Source of the DNA: Atopsyche davidsoni
Taxonomy: Eukaryota; Arthropoda; Insecta; Trichoptera; Hydrobiosidae
Length of the DNA: 64,000 nt
Reading direction: 5' to 3'
NCBI GenBank assembly: GCA_022113835.1
Contig: JAILWY010000009.1
Coordinates: forward strand, 4,067,501-4,131,500
The position numbers and the translations under genes are program-made. A model generated the notes under the pieces. The model ran no database searches. It saw nothing but the letters and a program-made list of their open reading frames with translations, and had not been told where the DNA came from. Shown here piece after piece: positions 37,114-47,746 of this stretch. How positions within the stretch are numbered: position 1 is the stretch's first letter; each line of letters begins with the position of its first letter.

Positions 37114-38090
37114 GATTTTTTACCCGCTCGTACGCGTCACAATGTTGTAAACGTTGCTCCCTTTTGGCTATATACACTGCCATAATTAATAAAATGTACA
37201 TCACATGGCGTACAGCTAATATTGATTCGAAAAGAGTGAAGCTCAAGAATATGTACTTTTGTATAAAATTGCATCCATTTGTTTAAAAAAAGTTTTTTTA
37301 AGCGTTGCTCCGTATTAGCTACATACACTGCCATAATTAATAAAATATCTTGTTGAGGTACAAGGCATTTGATTCGTGAAGATCCATTATTATAATGATA
37401 AAAGTACCTATGTGTTTTGTTTTCATTTAATACACAATACACTGGGTCATCATCAGAAATCATCTAATGATGACCCAGTGTATTGGGTCGAAACTAGTAA
37501 TGCAAATAATTTTAATAAACTCAAAGTGAAGACAAAATACAATGGTACTTTTATCATTATAATATCATTTTAAATAATGTACATTGCATATATTAATTGT
37601 TTAGTAGTAAAATTATGCGATGTACTTGTATACAAAATGGCATTAATTTTTCTGTTACTATATAAACGATGCTCCATTGGCAGAATGAATAAAATTTTAT
37701 TTTCAATACCGATACATAGAATTTATCTCCAATTGAGTTAAAAATGGTGACTTATTTGGTCAAGTTAAAACATCGATGTATTTTTGCATCAAATACCAAC
37801 TTTATGTATACGGGAAGTATTTTTTCTTCACTCGTACGCGTCACAATGTTGAAAACACTGCCCGTTTTGGGCTATGTATCCTGCCAATGAATAAAATTAT
37901 ATTTTTAATTCTACACATGGCAGTTTGAATTGAATTACGTATGTTCAAACTGGCTTGTGCCTTTTAATGAATTTATTTTATTATTATTATTTATTTTACC
38001 CACGAATTAATTCTTAACTTGTACGTGTAACAATATTATGAATCTTGCTTTGTTTTGGATATATACTTTACCAAAACTTATATTATTATA
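37114..38090. repeat. Diverged tandem repeats of about 160-190 bp with an inserted MITE
   Basis: The words CTCGTACGCGTCACAATGTTG (37126, 37831), GTTGCTCC and CTATATACACTGCCATAATTAATAAAAT recur in diverged form at about 37150, 37302, 37668, 37855 and 38045. A palindromic MITE at 37385-37568 splits the array. Confidence 0.7.
37385..37568. mobile_element. Palindromic MITE, copy 1
   Basis: Terminal inverted repeats of about 37 bp begin ATTATAATGATAAAAGTACC and end GGTACTTTTATCATTATAAT. The centre is a strong hairpin, AATACACTGGGTCATCAT against ATGATGACCCAGTGTATT. A decayed relative is at 60373-60530. Confidence 0.85.
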
Positions 38091-40620
38091 TATATAGCTT
38101 AAATTAAATAATCAATAAAGTCTGAATATCGATGGAGTTTCAAAATAAAAATGGGACAAACACATTATCCTCTTTATCTCACTATGAAATGGTTATGTAA
38201 AAATATTTCTATCCCGTTTTTTTTCCAATCATAAGATTTATAAATACTTTAATCAGATAAAACTGAGAATTTGTTCCTTCATAATGGATTATTACATAAG
38301 GTATTTTAAATCAAATTGTATACTTTAAAAGCTTGAATTATTTTGTTCTGTGTTATTCGGAGTGTTGTGGTCGTTAAAAATGGATTTACTTAGCTTAATT
38401 GTATAAATATGTAAATTCATACCATTTCAGGTGATTGCTTACAATGTGGATTTTCAGAAACACTTAAAAGGTTATTATGTGAGAGGCTGCCGTCCGCGTG
38501 AACAGAATGTAAAATCGTAAATTTCAATCACAATATTTTAAAATGCGGTAAATGACCTGTCGGGAAAAACCTTTTATTTGTTATATGTGATAAAATCTCT
38601 TATAAATAAATAACCATTAATTAAACGCTTATATATATATATCCCATACTTCCACGTATCAGTTAATGTAACATTTCGACGTTAGTTTAAAATTAAATTG
38701 CGTATATATTCGTGTATATTCAAAGAGCGGCGACATCCTAAATTTGATATTCTAAAATCAAAGTATTTTAACCACGTTTTTGTTGAAACAAATAAAAGAT
38801 GAGCACACTAAAAAGCAGCTTTACGGCCATTGTAGCTGTGTCCGTGTTCTTACTCTTTTGAAAACAAACTTAAGCATATAAACAACCAAAAAATTATGTA
38901 AAATAAATAATTTAAATGATAATTCAGTGTGCAGCCTTTTCCACTTCTTGTAAATAATTTATTGAAGTCTTCTTCGCACTTCTGCCCGAATTCCTGCACC
39001 CAACAACAGAGACATTTTTTTCCACAAAATATAAGCCGTAGAATACTAAGAAACTATCTCTGACACACAATAAATCAATATTAGTATTTTTGTAAATGAC
39101 GTATACATTTATATGTCAGTGCGTTATTAATCACCAATTGTTAGTTAAACCTATAAATTATGAAGCAATCTGTTGCCATTGTAATAAATGTACTTATAAT
39201 TATCATCATTAACATATCAATCACCCGCTAGTAAATACAGTTTTTTTTTTTTTTTTTTAAACACCTGATGTCGGCAGTATCTGTCGTCCAATAAGGAGAA
39301 ACGTGTTTCTAACAATTCACACCACATGTACGTAAATCTATCGACTCATCCGAAATTGAATTAAATGCACTGCCCACGATGTAAATTATTTACCGAATGG
39401 TGCATTTGACTGTCGACCAGGACAGCCCCTCTCGACAGTTGCCATTAGCGGCCGTCAGATGGCTCCGCAGTAGATCTTCATTCCACGGCGCCTGGTTTGC
39501 GTCTCGGCTTATATAAAATATAGGAAACCGCCGCAGAAGTGACTTGCTAGTAAAAGCGTATTTATGTTTTGAATTTCTGCAGTTTTATTGCACTCCAAGC
39601 GTTGATAAGTTGATTGATGATCTGTATGCAAAAAAATGTATAAATAATATAATGATTTGTCCTAGAATCAATTTATATTAATATTAAGCAATCACAACAA
39701 AAAAAAAAAAGAAATAATCTACTATAATAATAGCCATTGTGTGTGTGTGTGTATGTTTCATTTTTTGCTTCTCTATAGAATATCTTAAAAGATACAACGC
39801 TGATTTTTTGCACATAAGTTTAGTAAATTTTTTCGCAGCTATGTGCCGAATTTCAAGACTGTAGGATAATATTTTTGTTCATAAACTAATTTAATTAAAC
39901 TATAAAATATGCTCTAGCGAGTTGAATAAAATCTTATATGTACGAATTATAAGATTTTATTGTTCAACACGAGAATTTCAAATTTAGAACTTTTACAAAA
40001 AAACAAATTTTGATGCTTCTTAGAAATTTTCAGTTTATGTCAGCTTGACACAAATACCAATTTTATTTTTTTATCGAAATTGCGTTAAAAATTATTAAAT
40101 CACATCATTAATAACTTAAAATGCCTCCTTAAAAAATCGTCTAAGCACAGCAAACGTAATTAAAAAATAATAACACAATTGAACGTGATAAAGACTGCAT
40201 CTAACAAAGAACAGTGCAGTGAAAGTAATTCGTTGTTTGTGACACGAAATGTGATATTTCCTAGAATGGCTTTGCTTTCGAAATTAATATCCGGTTATTC
40301 AAAATATATGTGTACAAAATGAAATCAAATATTATATACAAACATATGTTCAAACACTATTGCATCGTTCATCTAATACGTCATTTTATGACGGGCTACA
40401 TTTCTAGTATAATATAAAAGACGACTGTATTTTAGTGCAAATTTAAAAAAAGGCTTTCCGAAATATAGTATCTATTCCATTTTTTTTTATTTTGTTATAC
40501 AAAGTATGTTGTCATGAAAATGACAATTCTCTGAAATATGAGAGCGACCCCGTGAAATTTCTCTTCGGTTTTTAAAGAGACTTTTTACTGTGGGTATTTC
40601 CAATAAGGCGCATTATCTTC
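38091..40620. other. AT-rich intronic DNA
   Basis: A balanced patch at 39410-39520 contains GCGGCCGTCAGATGGCTCCGC, a loose resemblance to a CTCF-type insulator motif. A poly(T) tract is at 39241-39259 and a (GT)n run near 39738-39751. No exon is recognised. Confidence 0.45.
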
Positions 40621-40649
40621 GATGGTAAATGTTTGGCTGCGATTGGCCG

Positions 40650-40758
40650 CTACGCCCCTGCGCAGTCGAACTTTCTGACTTTATCCGAACAATAAATATA
40701 CCGGCAGTGCGGCTGAGGATAACTGCAAGAAAGTGGACCACGCCAGCCAGGGGCGTAG
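40650..40758. repeat. 109-bp inverted-repeat segment
   Basis: CTACGCCCCTG at 40650-40660 is the reverse complement of CAGGGGCGTAG at 40748-40758, in a locally GC-rich block. It could be a small MITE or an RNA hairpin. Confidence 0.5.
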
Positions 40759-40904
40759 TCCGGGAGACAACTTCCATGTTATTCAGAATATCAACGTTGA
40801 TCTCTCTTTAGATATATTATGATCTCTACAAATTTGCAAGTTGACAAGTTAAATATATTTTTTTAATATATTTGTATATATAGTAAATATATAAGAATAG
40901 AGCC

Positions 40905-41580
40905 TCTACGCTTTTCCGAATTCCTATTGCCTAAATCGCTTTTCGACGTCTCTCGGCTTCAATTCATGTGGCACCCAATTTCCTTGCTTTTGAATCATTT
41001 CCAATGCTTTTAAGCATCTCGAAATTGTTGCTCGATCAACTCCCAATGATTCTGCGAGTTCTGCTTGCGTTTGACACGATTCTTTATCGAGCAATGCCTC
41101 TAATTATTAATCTTCGTTCTTTGTCATTCACATCAAAATCACCACTTTTAAAGCGTCGAAACCAGTACTCACACGTTTGTTGCGATGGAGCATGTTCACC
41201 ATAAACTTCACACAGCAATCGATGACTTTCAGGTGCTTTTTTCGGTACTTGTTTTTTATCCGACCACCAAAATTTTTTAATGTACATGTACTCGCAGAGA
41301 TAAGAATCTATCATACGACGATGAGTCCCGCTGTGGCGTTTATTTCGTTCCTTTGCAGATTTCCATGACCGCTCGATTCGTTGGGTTAGGTACAAGTTTT
41401 TTGGTGGTCGGATAAAAAACAAGTATCCTTTTTTCTTCCAATTGAAACAGAAAAGTAAAGCTACCTGCAAATTGCGTTTTGTTGGTACAAATGTTGACAT
41501 GTTGAGAGCTCAAAAAAAAATGTTGTATACACTTCAGCGATATGACATATACTGAAAAATAAAGCGCAATAATGACGCTT
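40905..41580 (-). pseudogene. Mariner transposase relic, split by a nested MITE
   Basis: The minus-strand reading begins MSTFVPTKRNLQVALLFCFN at 41500, the classic mariner N-terminus. After the insertion it continues with ESHRLLCEVYGEHAPSQQTC and YWFRRFKSGDFDVNDKE, the paired helix-turn-helix DNA-binding region. A deletion and frameshift follow at about 41085. Recognisable text resumes in another frame (ISRCLKALEMIQKQGNW, then VPHELKPRDVEKRF) until homology stops near 40905. The catalytic DDD part is absent, so the element is dead. The 176-bp insertion at 41248-41423 lies inside the first helix-turn-helix, and the long open frame across it is accidental. I could not define the mariner termini. 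Confidence 0.88.
41248..41423. mobile_element. 176-bp MITE nested in the mariner relic
   Basis: 25-bp identical terminal inverted repeats (CTTGTTTTTTATCCGACCACC...) are flanked on both sides by TA, a Tc1/mariner-type target duplication. The interior is non-coding. Confidence 0.88.
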
Positions 41581-41754
41581 CACAATGAAGTTAGTTTAAG
41601 TATAGCTGGATGCAATTCAATACTAGTAACGCCATCTTTAGAAATTCCTTAAAATGAATGCACTCTACTAATATAATATTATGTTGATAAAATTTGTAAA
41701 TATGATGAAAACAGCAAATATGATAGGCAAGGACAGTTTTCGTGATATTTTTGT

Positions 41755-42060
41755 TAGTGGTGCTTTCTCCCAGCACCTGCAGCTACACCCGTTGGAAGTT
41801 TCGCGGAGAAATCGAAAAGATTTTGACCCGCGCCGTGGCGTGATAAATGCGGGCGGGGCGCATATTTATAGTACTGTAAAACTGGACTAATTCGTGCGGG
41901 GAAATAAATCACCGAAATATTATTATTCCTCCGCGATCTGCTTCGGCGGGACCTCTGGAGCCTCTTTATGGGTCTCATGTGGGAGGCGACATGTCCGGCA
42001 CGAAATAAACCTTATCGCAGGACGATCGAGATCTGCAATAAAATTTCATGTGGCAAGTGT
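41755..42060. promoter_or_regulatory. GC-balanced island, candidate enhancer or untranslated exon
   Basis: A unique complex block with CAGCACCTGCAGC (E-box) and TTTATGGGTCTC. On the minus strand an acceptor-like TTTTATTGCAG precedes ATCTCGATCG near 42037, but no matching donor is evident. Confidence 0.3.
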
Positions 42061-43429
42061 CATTAAAAAAACTCATCATTTTTGCTGCGAGAAAGAACTT
42101 CGGAATTTTAATTTTTAAGCGTGTAATTAATTGTATAGTTTTGCCTTAGTGAACAATGCATAATATGACACTGTTGGATAATTTCGTGTATTTCGACTTA
42201 TGCGTCAACCGATCAACAGATTATTTATAATATTAACAGAGTCTATATAAATATAACTTTCTGTTTAACACTAGTGAATATAATCGACTTCCCACTTAAG
42301 TTTAAAGGTGACATTGAAAGGCGAATGCGATTTCATACATAAAAGTGTTCGTATTCCTCTAGCCATTACAAAGCAAACTGTTTTTGAAACATTTATTTTT
42401 AAATCTTGATTTAATTAAAATAAATACATCCAAAAAGGTCTTTACCTTTAATTAACATCTTATCAAAAATTAATTCAACGTATTGATAATTGATAACAAC
42501 ATCAAAATAAAAATATATACAAATACAGAATAAACATTTTGTAAAATAGCCTATAAAGAAATTTGTAATAAATTTATTCAATTTTGAATAGCATGACTAC
42601 AAAATAAGTTGTTTATAATATGTGAAAAAAATACTTAATAAATGATACACTACTTCGGGATTTGTGTAGTCACCATAAAACATAACTGTAATAAATCTCT
42701 GAATACATGAATATTGACAGAAAATGTACTCCATCGTGTATGGGCATAATTAGCGACATTCTCAATGTATCATGTAAATATAAAATCCAAGAACCAACGA
42801 TAATGATGATGAAGGGTCCGAAATCGAAACGAGAACCTTTCTGATTGAAAAAAATAGCATCAACTATTTCTAGATTTGAATAATATAATAGGGTATTTAA
42901 ATTTACAGGTATAAAAAACCATCGTCAAAAAATTGCAATTTATCATTCGTATAGTTTTTATTGGTACCTGCTTACCTGCCATACTTAGGTATTTGTTAGA
43001 AGTTAATTAGTTAATTATGTATGTGGCATTCAATAGGTCTAATTACGATTGTAAAAAGTGTAATTAACTATTGACCCAATCAAGTGTACAGCTACCTACT
43101 CTATGCAAAATTACTTAAAGTAATTAATAGTATACTTGTATTTATGAATAGTATAATTGTATTGAAAAATCAAAATTGTGTAAAACTCACTGATTGGCAC
43201 ACTTTTACACGACAAAATATTTATGATTGCAAAGTAATGAATGAAAGTGATTATTTTTATGTATGCAAGCTTTTCCAGTTGAAAGCTTCACCAGACAACC
43301 TGACCAGGTCCTTAAGCGGGTGCGGTAATGAATAAAAGTTATTGTTATTATCAAGTTATTTTTCTATTTATAATTGTTCTTTAAATGGTTTTAAATTAAA
43401 CCATTTAATCGTAAATATTATATTATTAC
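42061..43429. other. AT-rich intronic DNA
   Basis: No exon or known element was recognised. Confidence 0.5.
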
Positions 43430-43570
43430 TAATATGATTAGGCACATAAGAAATTTTTCTGAGAATTTCTTTAATCATCTTCTATGTGTGAACTAATGTG
43501 CTTATCATATTAGTAATAATATAATAAACCCGTAATGGGTAACAAATACGCACTTGATTGACGTTCAATC
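43430..43570 (+). repeat. SINE body fragment, copy D (tRNA head missing)
   Basis: TTTCTGAGAATTTCTTTAAT, ATCTTCTATGTGTGAACTAA and AATAAACCCGTAATGGGTAA match the body of SINE copy B, but the tRNA-like head is absent. It joins ATATGATTAGGCACATAAG, the inverted start of the same body, suggesting a deleted head-to-head pair. Confidence 0.7.
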
Positions 43571-43710
43571 CAAAAAATAGATATACGTAAATATTATAGT
43601 CAAATATTTCTTTGGTATTAGGTAAATAATGAGTGTGCTGAAAATTTCCTATCCTTAAATGATCTGATCATAGAATCCAGTCTTTGAGTTATATATGTTA
43701 TTATGTTTCT

Positions 43711-44290
43711 TCACAAAGTTTAAGGGTCTAGGTCCCATAATCGAGTTCTTTTGATCATTTTCTAGTCCGTTTTGCGAAAAATCGACTGCACCAATCAAAA
43801 ATATTTAAATGCAAAAAATTTGATACATCCCTTCTTCCGAACACAGTATATTTTTATTTCTTATAAATTTACTATTAATATGTGTTTTTCCGATTAAAGT
43901 GTAGGAATTTGGAGATTCGTCCGGTACATTTTCCAAGAATCCTAAACATTTAAAAGTCTTTTTTTCAATTGGAATTAAAATATTTAATATAAACTATGTG
44001 CGTCTCATTAATTTAAAAATTAAAAAAAAAAAAACTTTGGTTTTGAATTTGTTTTGAAGTCGTCATTTTATCCAATTTTTCAACATCTTCAAAATTTTAT
44101 TTAACCCTGAAAATGGACGTTAATTAAATAATAAAAAATATATAAATATAATTTATAGTTTTTTCAGTACTCTGTAAAAAAAAATCTACTTTCGACATAG
44201 AAAAATAAAGTGACAATTAAATTAATTAAATGACACGATTTCGCCAGGTAATGGACTGCCTCTGGTGTCCGGTTGGACACCAGAGAAAAA
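43711..44290. mobile_element. Long-TIR palindromic MITE, copy 2 (reverse, truncated)
   Basis: This matches 34689-35411 in reverse orientation: TGCGAAAAATCGACTGCACC, AAACATTTAAAAGTC, AAAATGGACGTTAATTAAAT and GGACTGCCTCTGGTGTCC. It stops at the internal hairpin and lacks the second terminal repeat. Imperfect 33-bp direct repeats flank it (43658-43690 and 44362-44394, AATGATCTG...AGAATCCAGTCT). Confidence 0.8.
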
Positions 44291-44439
44291 TTGTAAGGCT
44301 GGAAGCAACTGCCTTAATACTATCAGGTAAATACGAAATAAGATAATATCTACTATCATCGAATGATCTGAACTCAGAATCCAGTCTCTGAGTTCAGGTA
44401 CAAATAGACGACGGCGTGTCTTCGATTGTGACGTCACAG

Positions 44440-44640
44440 CCGGCGTCTCTCATTCACGAGGCCCGGTTATTCATGAATGGCTGCTAATGGCGGCGGCACG
44501 ACCAGCGGCGCTGCTCTTGGAGAAGATTGGCTCGGCGGCGCTCACCTGGCCCGAGGCTGGCAGGTGCGAGGGCATCCTAACCAGACCAGTGCATCTCCGC
44601 GGATGCACCAATGAACCAGTCACGCTCGGTGCAATTGCAC
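44440..44640. promoter_or_regulatory. Unique GC-rich island between repeats, candidate alternative promoter
   Basis: About 200 bp of CpG-rich unique DNA lies between MITE copy 2 and a tandem array. It contains GTGACGTCAC at about 44429 and TATTCATGAATGGCTGC. It includes the candidate exon ending at 44546. Confidence 0.35.
44546..44575 (-). CDS. Candidate alternative first coding exon (10 codons)
   Basis: On the minus strand AGGATGCCC starts a frame, MPSHLPASGQ, that ends exactly at the donor CAG|GTGAGC (GT at 44545-44544) in phase 0. The exon at 22306-22245 is open in phase 0 from its first base, so the two join without a stop. The frame is also open upstream of this ATG, so the true start could be earlier. 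The 5' end is not defined. Evidence is splice signal, composition and phase only; the peptide is not recognised. Confidence 0.28.
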
Positions 44641-44658
44641 TTTAAATGCTATTACCTA

Positions 44659-45331
44659 CTTTTCATCGAAGCGCATTTAGTGCAACCCATTGACTGCACT
44701 AAATATGTTGTCCATGACACACTGGATTAATTTGTTATACTTGCTTTTTAGCAACGTACATTAATTGCCAAATTGCTAAGAAGCTATAAACATTTGTGCT
44801 TCGGAGTGTTTTTGATTTTCCGAAGGTTACTTTTCAACGAAGCGCATTTAGTGCAACCCATTGACTGCACTAAATAAATTGTCCATGACACACTGGGTTA
44901 ATTTGTTATACTTCCTTTTAAGCAACGTACATTAATTGCCAAATTGCTATAAACATTTGTGTTTCGGAGTGTTTTTGATTTTCTGAAGCCTGCTTTTCAT
45001 CGAAGCGCATTTAGTGCAACCCATTGACTGTACTAAATAAATTGTCCATGACACACTGGATTAATTTGTTATACTACCTTTTTAGCAACGTACATTAATT
45101 GGCAAATTTCTAGGAAGCTATAAGCATTAGTGTTTCGAAGTGTTTTTTGATTTTCCGAAGCCTGCTTTTCATCGAAGCGCATTTAGCGCAACTCATTGAC
45201 TGCACTAAATAAATTATCCGTGACACACTAGATTAATTTGTTATACTACCTTTTTAGCAACGTACATTAATTTCCAAATTGCTAAGAAGCTATAAACATT
45301 TGTGTTTCGAAGTGTTTTTGATTTTCCGAAG
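44659..45331. repeat. Tandem array, four units of 163-172 bp
   Basis: GCGCATTTAGTGCAACCCAT anchors units at 44671, 44842, 45005 and (as GCGCATTTAGCGCAACTCAT) 45177. Each unit has GACTGCACTAAAT, CATGACACACTGG, AGCAACGTACATTAATT and GTGTTTTTGATTTTCCGAAG. Units differ by small indels and point changes. TTTAGTGCAA and TTGACTGCACTAAA form an inverted pair within each. Confidence 0.92.
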
Positions 45332-47675
45332 ATACCTTCAAATGGTGTAAGTGCTCGCAAACATTTTTTTTTTCAAGAGTAGCTGTTTTATAAAATCATT
45401 CTCCTTACGATAGTCATATTTTTTTGGTACTAGTAGTATGATTTTCATAAATTTATTGAGGCTAACTAAAAACGAAAAAATGTGGTTAAATTAAAAAATA
45501 TGTAATTAGGTGGTGGTCTTAACTTTGTAATAATTTGAGACAGTAAATTTCCAAATCCAATGTATACTCATTATAAATATTTGTTTTAAAAACTGCTTGC
45601 TCAAATGTTAAACTCATTGTACGCCTTGAATATGTTTGCATACAGTTCAATACACAGAATTTTGGATTTCAGTAATACTAGAACATTTGACTAAATTAAA
45701 TTTCTTTATAGCTGGTCGGTACAATTCAAATAAATATCAGGTAATCGAAAAATATGTTTGGCATAAACAACATTAAAAAACATTTCAATAGAACCCTTTA
45801 TCACTTACCACAAAACAAAATTAAATATACCCAAGTTAATGACATAACGCTCCGTAGGTACGTCCACGGGAGATAAACACGCGCTCGAATGATATTAACA
45901 TTTCGATTCCCTTGAATATTAAGTGTGTTTTTAGACAATCTCTTTTACTGATTGACACCTAACAATTCTCACCCACGTCAAAATCGAAGGCGATATAAAA
46001 AAAAGTTTGTGTAACTGACGTCTTGTTGCGGGCTTTGTTAATTCTTTGAAGCCATTATGTTAATTAGAGTTAAATATTGCCCAAACTTAAATATTGAAAT
46101 GACTGTCTCTGCGTTGGCATATTCAAAACACTGAAACGATAGAGTGTTGCTTCATTTTTTTAGTAAAAATTATAATTATCAGTTGCGTGGCACGATTTAA
46201 GGTGCAGATCAAGTCAGTTTGCATCCACGTCTAGTTAAACTTAATTTCTCAGATTCTAAATCTATTTCCAATAGTTTTTTTTTTACCTTTATTTATAAAT
46301 TTTACAAGTTGACGTGCACTTCATATAATTTTCAAATAACCTTGAACTTAATAAATATATAAAATCCTGCTCATGAGAATTTTTTATTTACTCAATAAAC
46401 TATTGCAGATTTCATTTCGAATTATACAAACAAAATGAGCTCATATTACGGTTTGAAAAAAAAAAACAGATATACGAAGCTTTTTCATTTTATTTTAATA
46501 CAAAATAGCTACCATGCAATTAAAAAAGGCAACATCAAATTTTATATTGCATTTGTTAAGTGTTCAAACAAACGATGAATTTTATTCTGCTACTTGTAAC
46601 ACTACGTGCTGTTCGCATATAAAGTCAGTAAATAAGTGTCTTTATTGCTTTATTCTAATACGCATAACAGGAAACAGTCATGAAGTTTCTTTATTCAATG
46701 TGCGTTTATCGAGAAAGTAAGAAAGCTTGAATTTCTCGGCAGCACCGGGTTGTGGTGCATCACCGGAAATAGTAATGCCTTCGGCTTGCATCTGCGCGTA
46801 GCCCGCGGCTAGAGCCTCGGTAGCCAGGCTTTATTTCCGGTTTTTCCTGTACTTTCATAGCAAGTTGCCATAAAGCTATCACCGTGTAAATGATGGCAAT
46901 CACATTCGTATGAATAGAAAATACACCCAATAAAAAATATCCATAAAATACCAATTATAAGTCATATTCCACGTTAGAAAATATTCATGTATATATATAT
47001 AGTAGTTCCAGTTAAACAGAAAATAAAAAATAATAAATTAAATAAACGTATGTGATACGAGAACATTAGATAAACTACAAACAAAGATACAGAATATGGT
47101 GACTAAATAAACAACCTTAGAATCTTAGTAGAAGTGCCAAATTTGATATTGCTTAAAAGGTTTTTTTTAATAAAATCTATATAAAATGAAAATTTTCTAC
47201 GGTATGTAGGCTTTCTGTATTTTTTGGCATACTATAAGATAAACAAGCTGGGCGTAGAGAGAGTCGTCTCTAACCAATTTAAGCCCGCACATACTTAAAT
47301 AAATTATAGATACCTCATTTAAATTATCTGATTTAAAATATATTTTACTATTAAATCAAGCATGAAAAAGTGTCCTTGTGTTTGTGTCCCAATATAATGG
47401 GAGCAATTCGTCATTTTCAAATTTTTTTTGTATCGTAGGAATATTTTATACTTTATTATTTCATGTTTTTTTTGTTATATAAAGACACCAGAAAAAAATG
47501 CCCAGTAGCTTTTGTAGGTGTACTCCAAATGGTCGGTAATATAATAGAAACAAGCTGTGCGACATATGAACGAGTTTCAGAATATTTAATTTTTTTACAA
47601 ATAGCACATTAAGCTTATGATATTTTTTTAGGACTTAATTCACAAATTAAACGGTGACAAAAACTATCGATCAAT
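45332..47675. other. AT-rich intronic DNA
   Basis: A GC patch at 46735-46850 is bounded by an inverted ACCGGAAAT / ATTTCCGGT pair (46762-46770 and 46833-46841), resembling two facing ETS sites. No exon is recognised. Confidence 0.5.
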
Positions 47676-47679
47676 GTAC

Positions 47680-47746
47680 AGGGGAATTAGAACCCACGCC
47701 TCGGCCTGGCGCCGTAATCTTTCCGATAAGCTCTGTGACTGAGCGA
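47680..47746 (-). repeat. tRNA-derived SINE head
   Basis: On the minus strand CTCAGTCACAGAG resembles a D-arm and GTGGGTTCTAATTCCCC a B box and T-arm, around GGCGCCAGGCCGAGGC. No paired acceptor stem is seen. It is a different family from the tRNA-Thr-like SINE. Confidence 0.5.

Noticed and set aside
41084..41500. Intact 138-codon protein
   Set aside because: It is a mariner N-terminus with a MITE read through by chance; the catalytic region is missing.
44222..44437. 71-codon minus-strand frame
   Set aside because: Mostly within MITE copy 2 and its flank.
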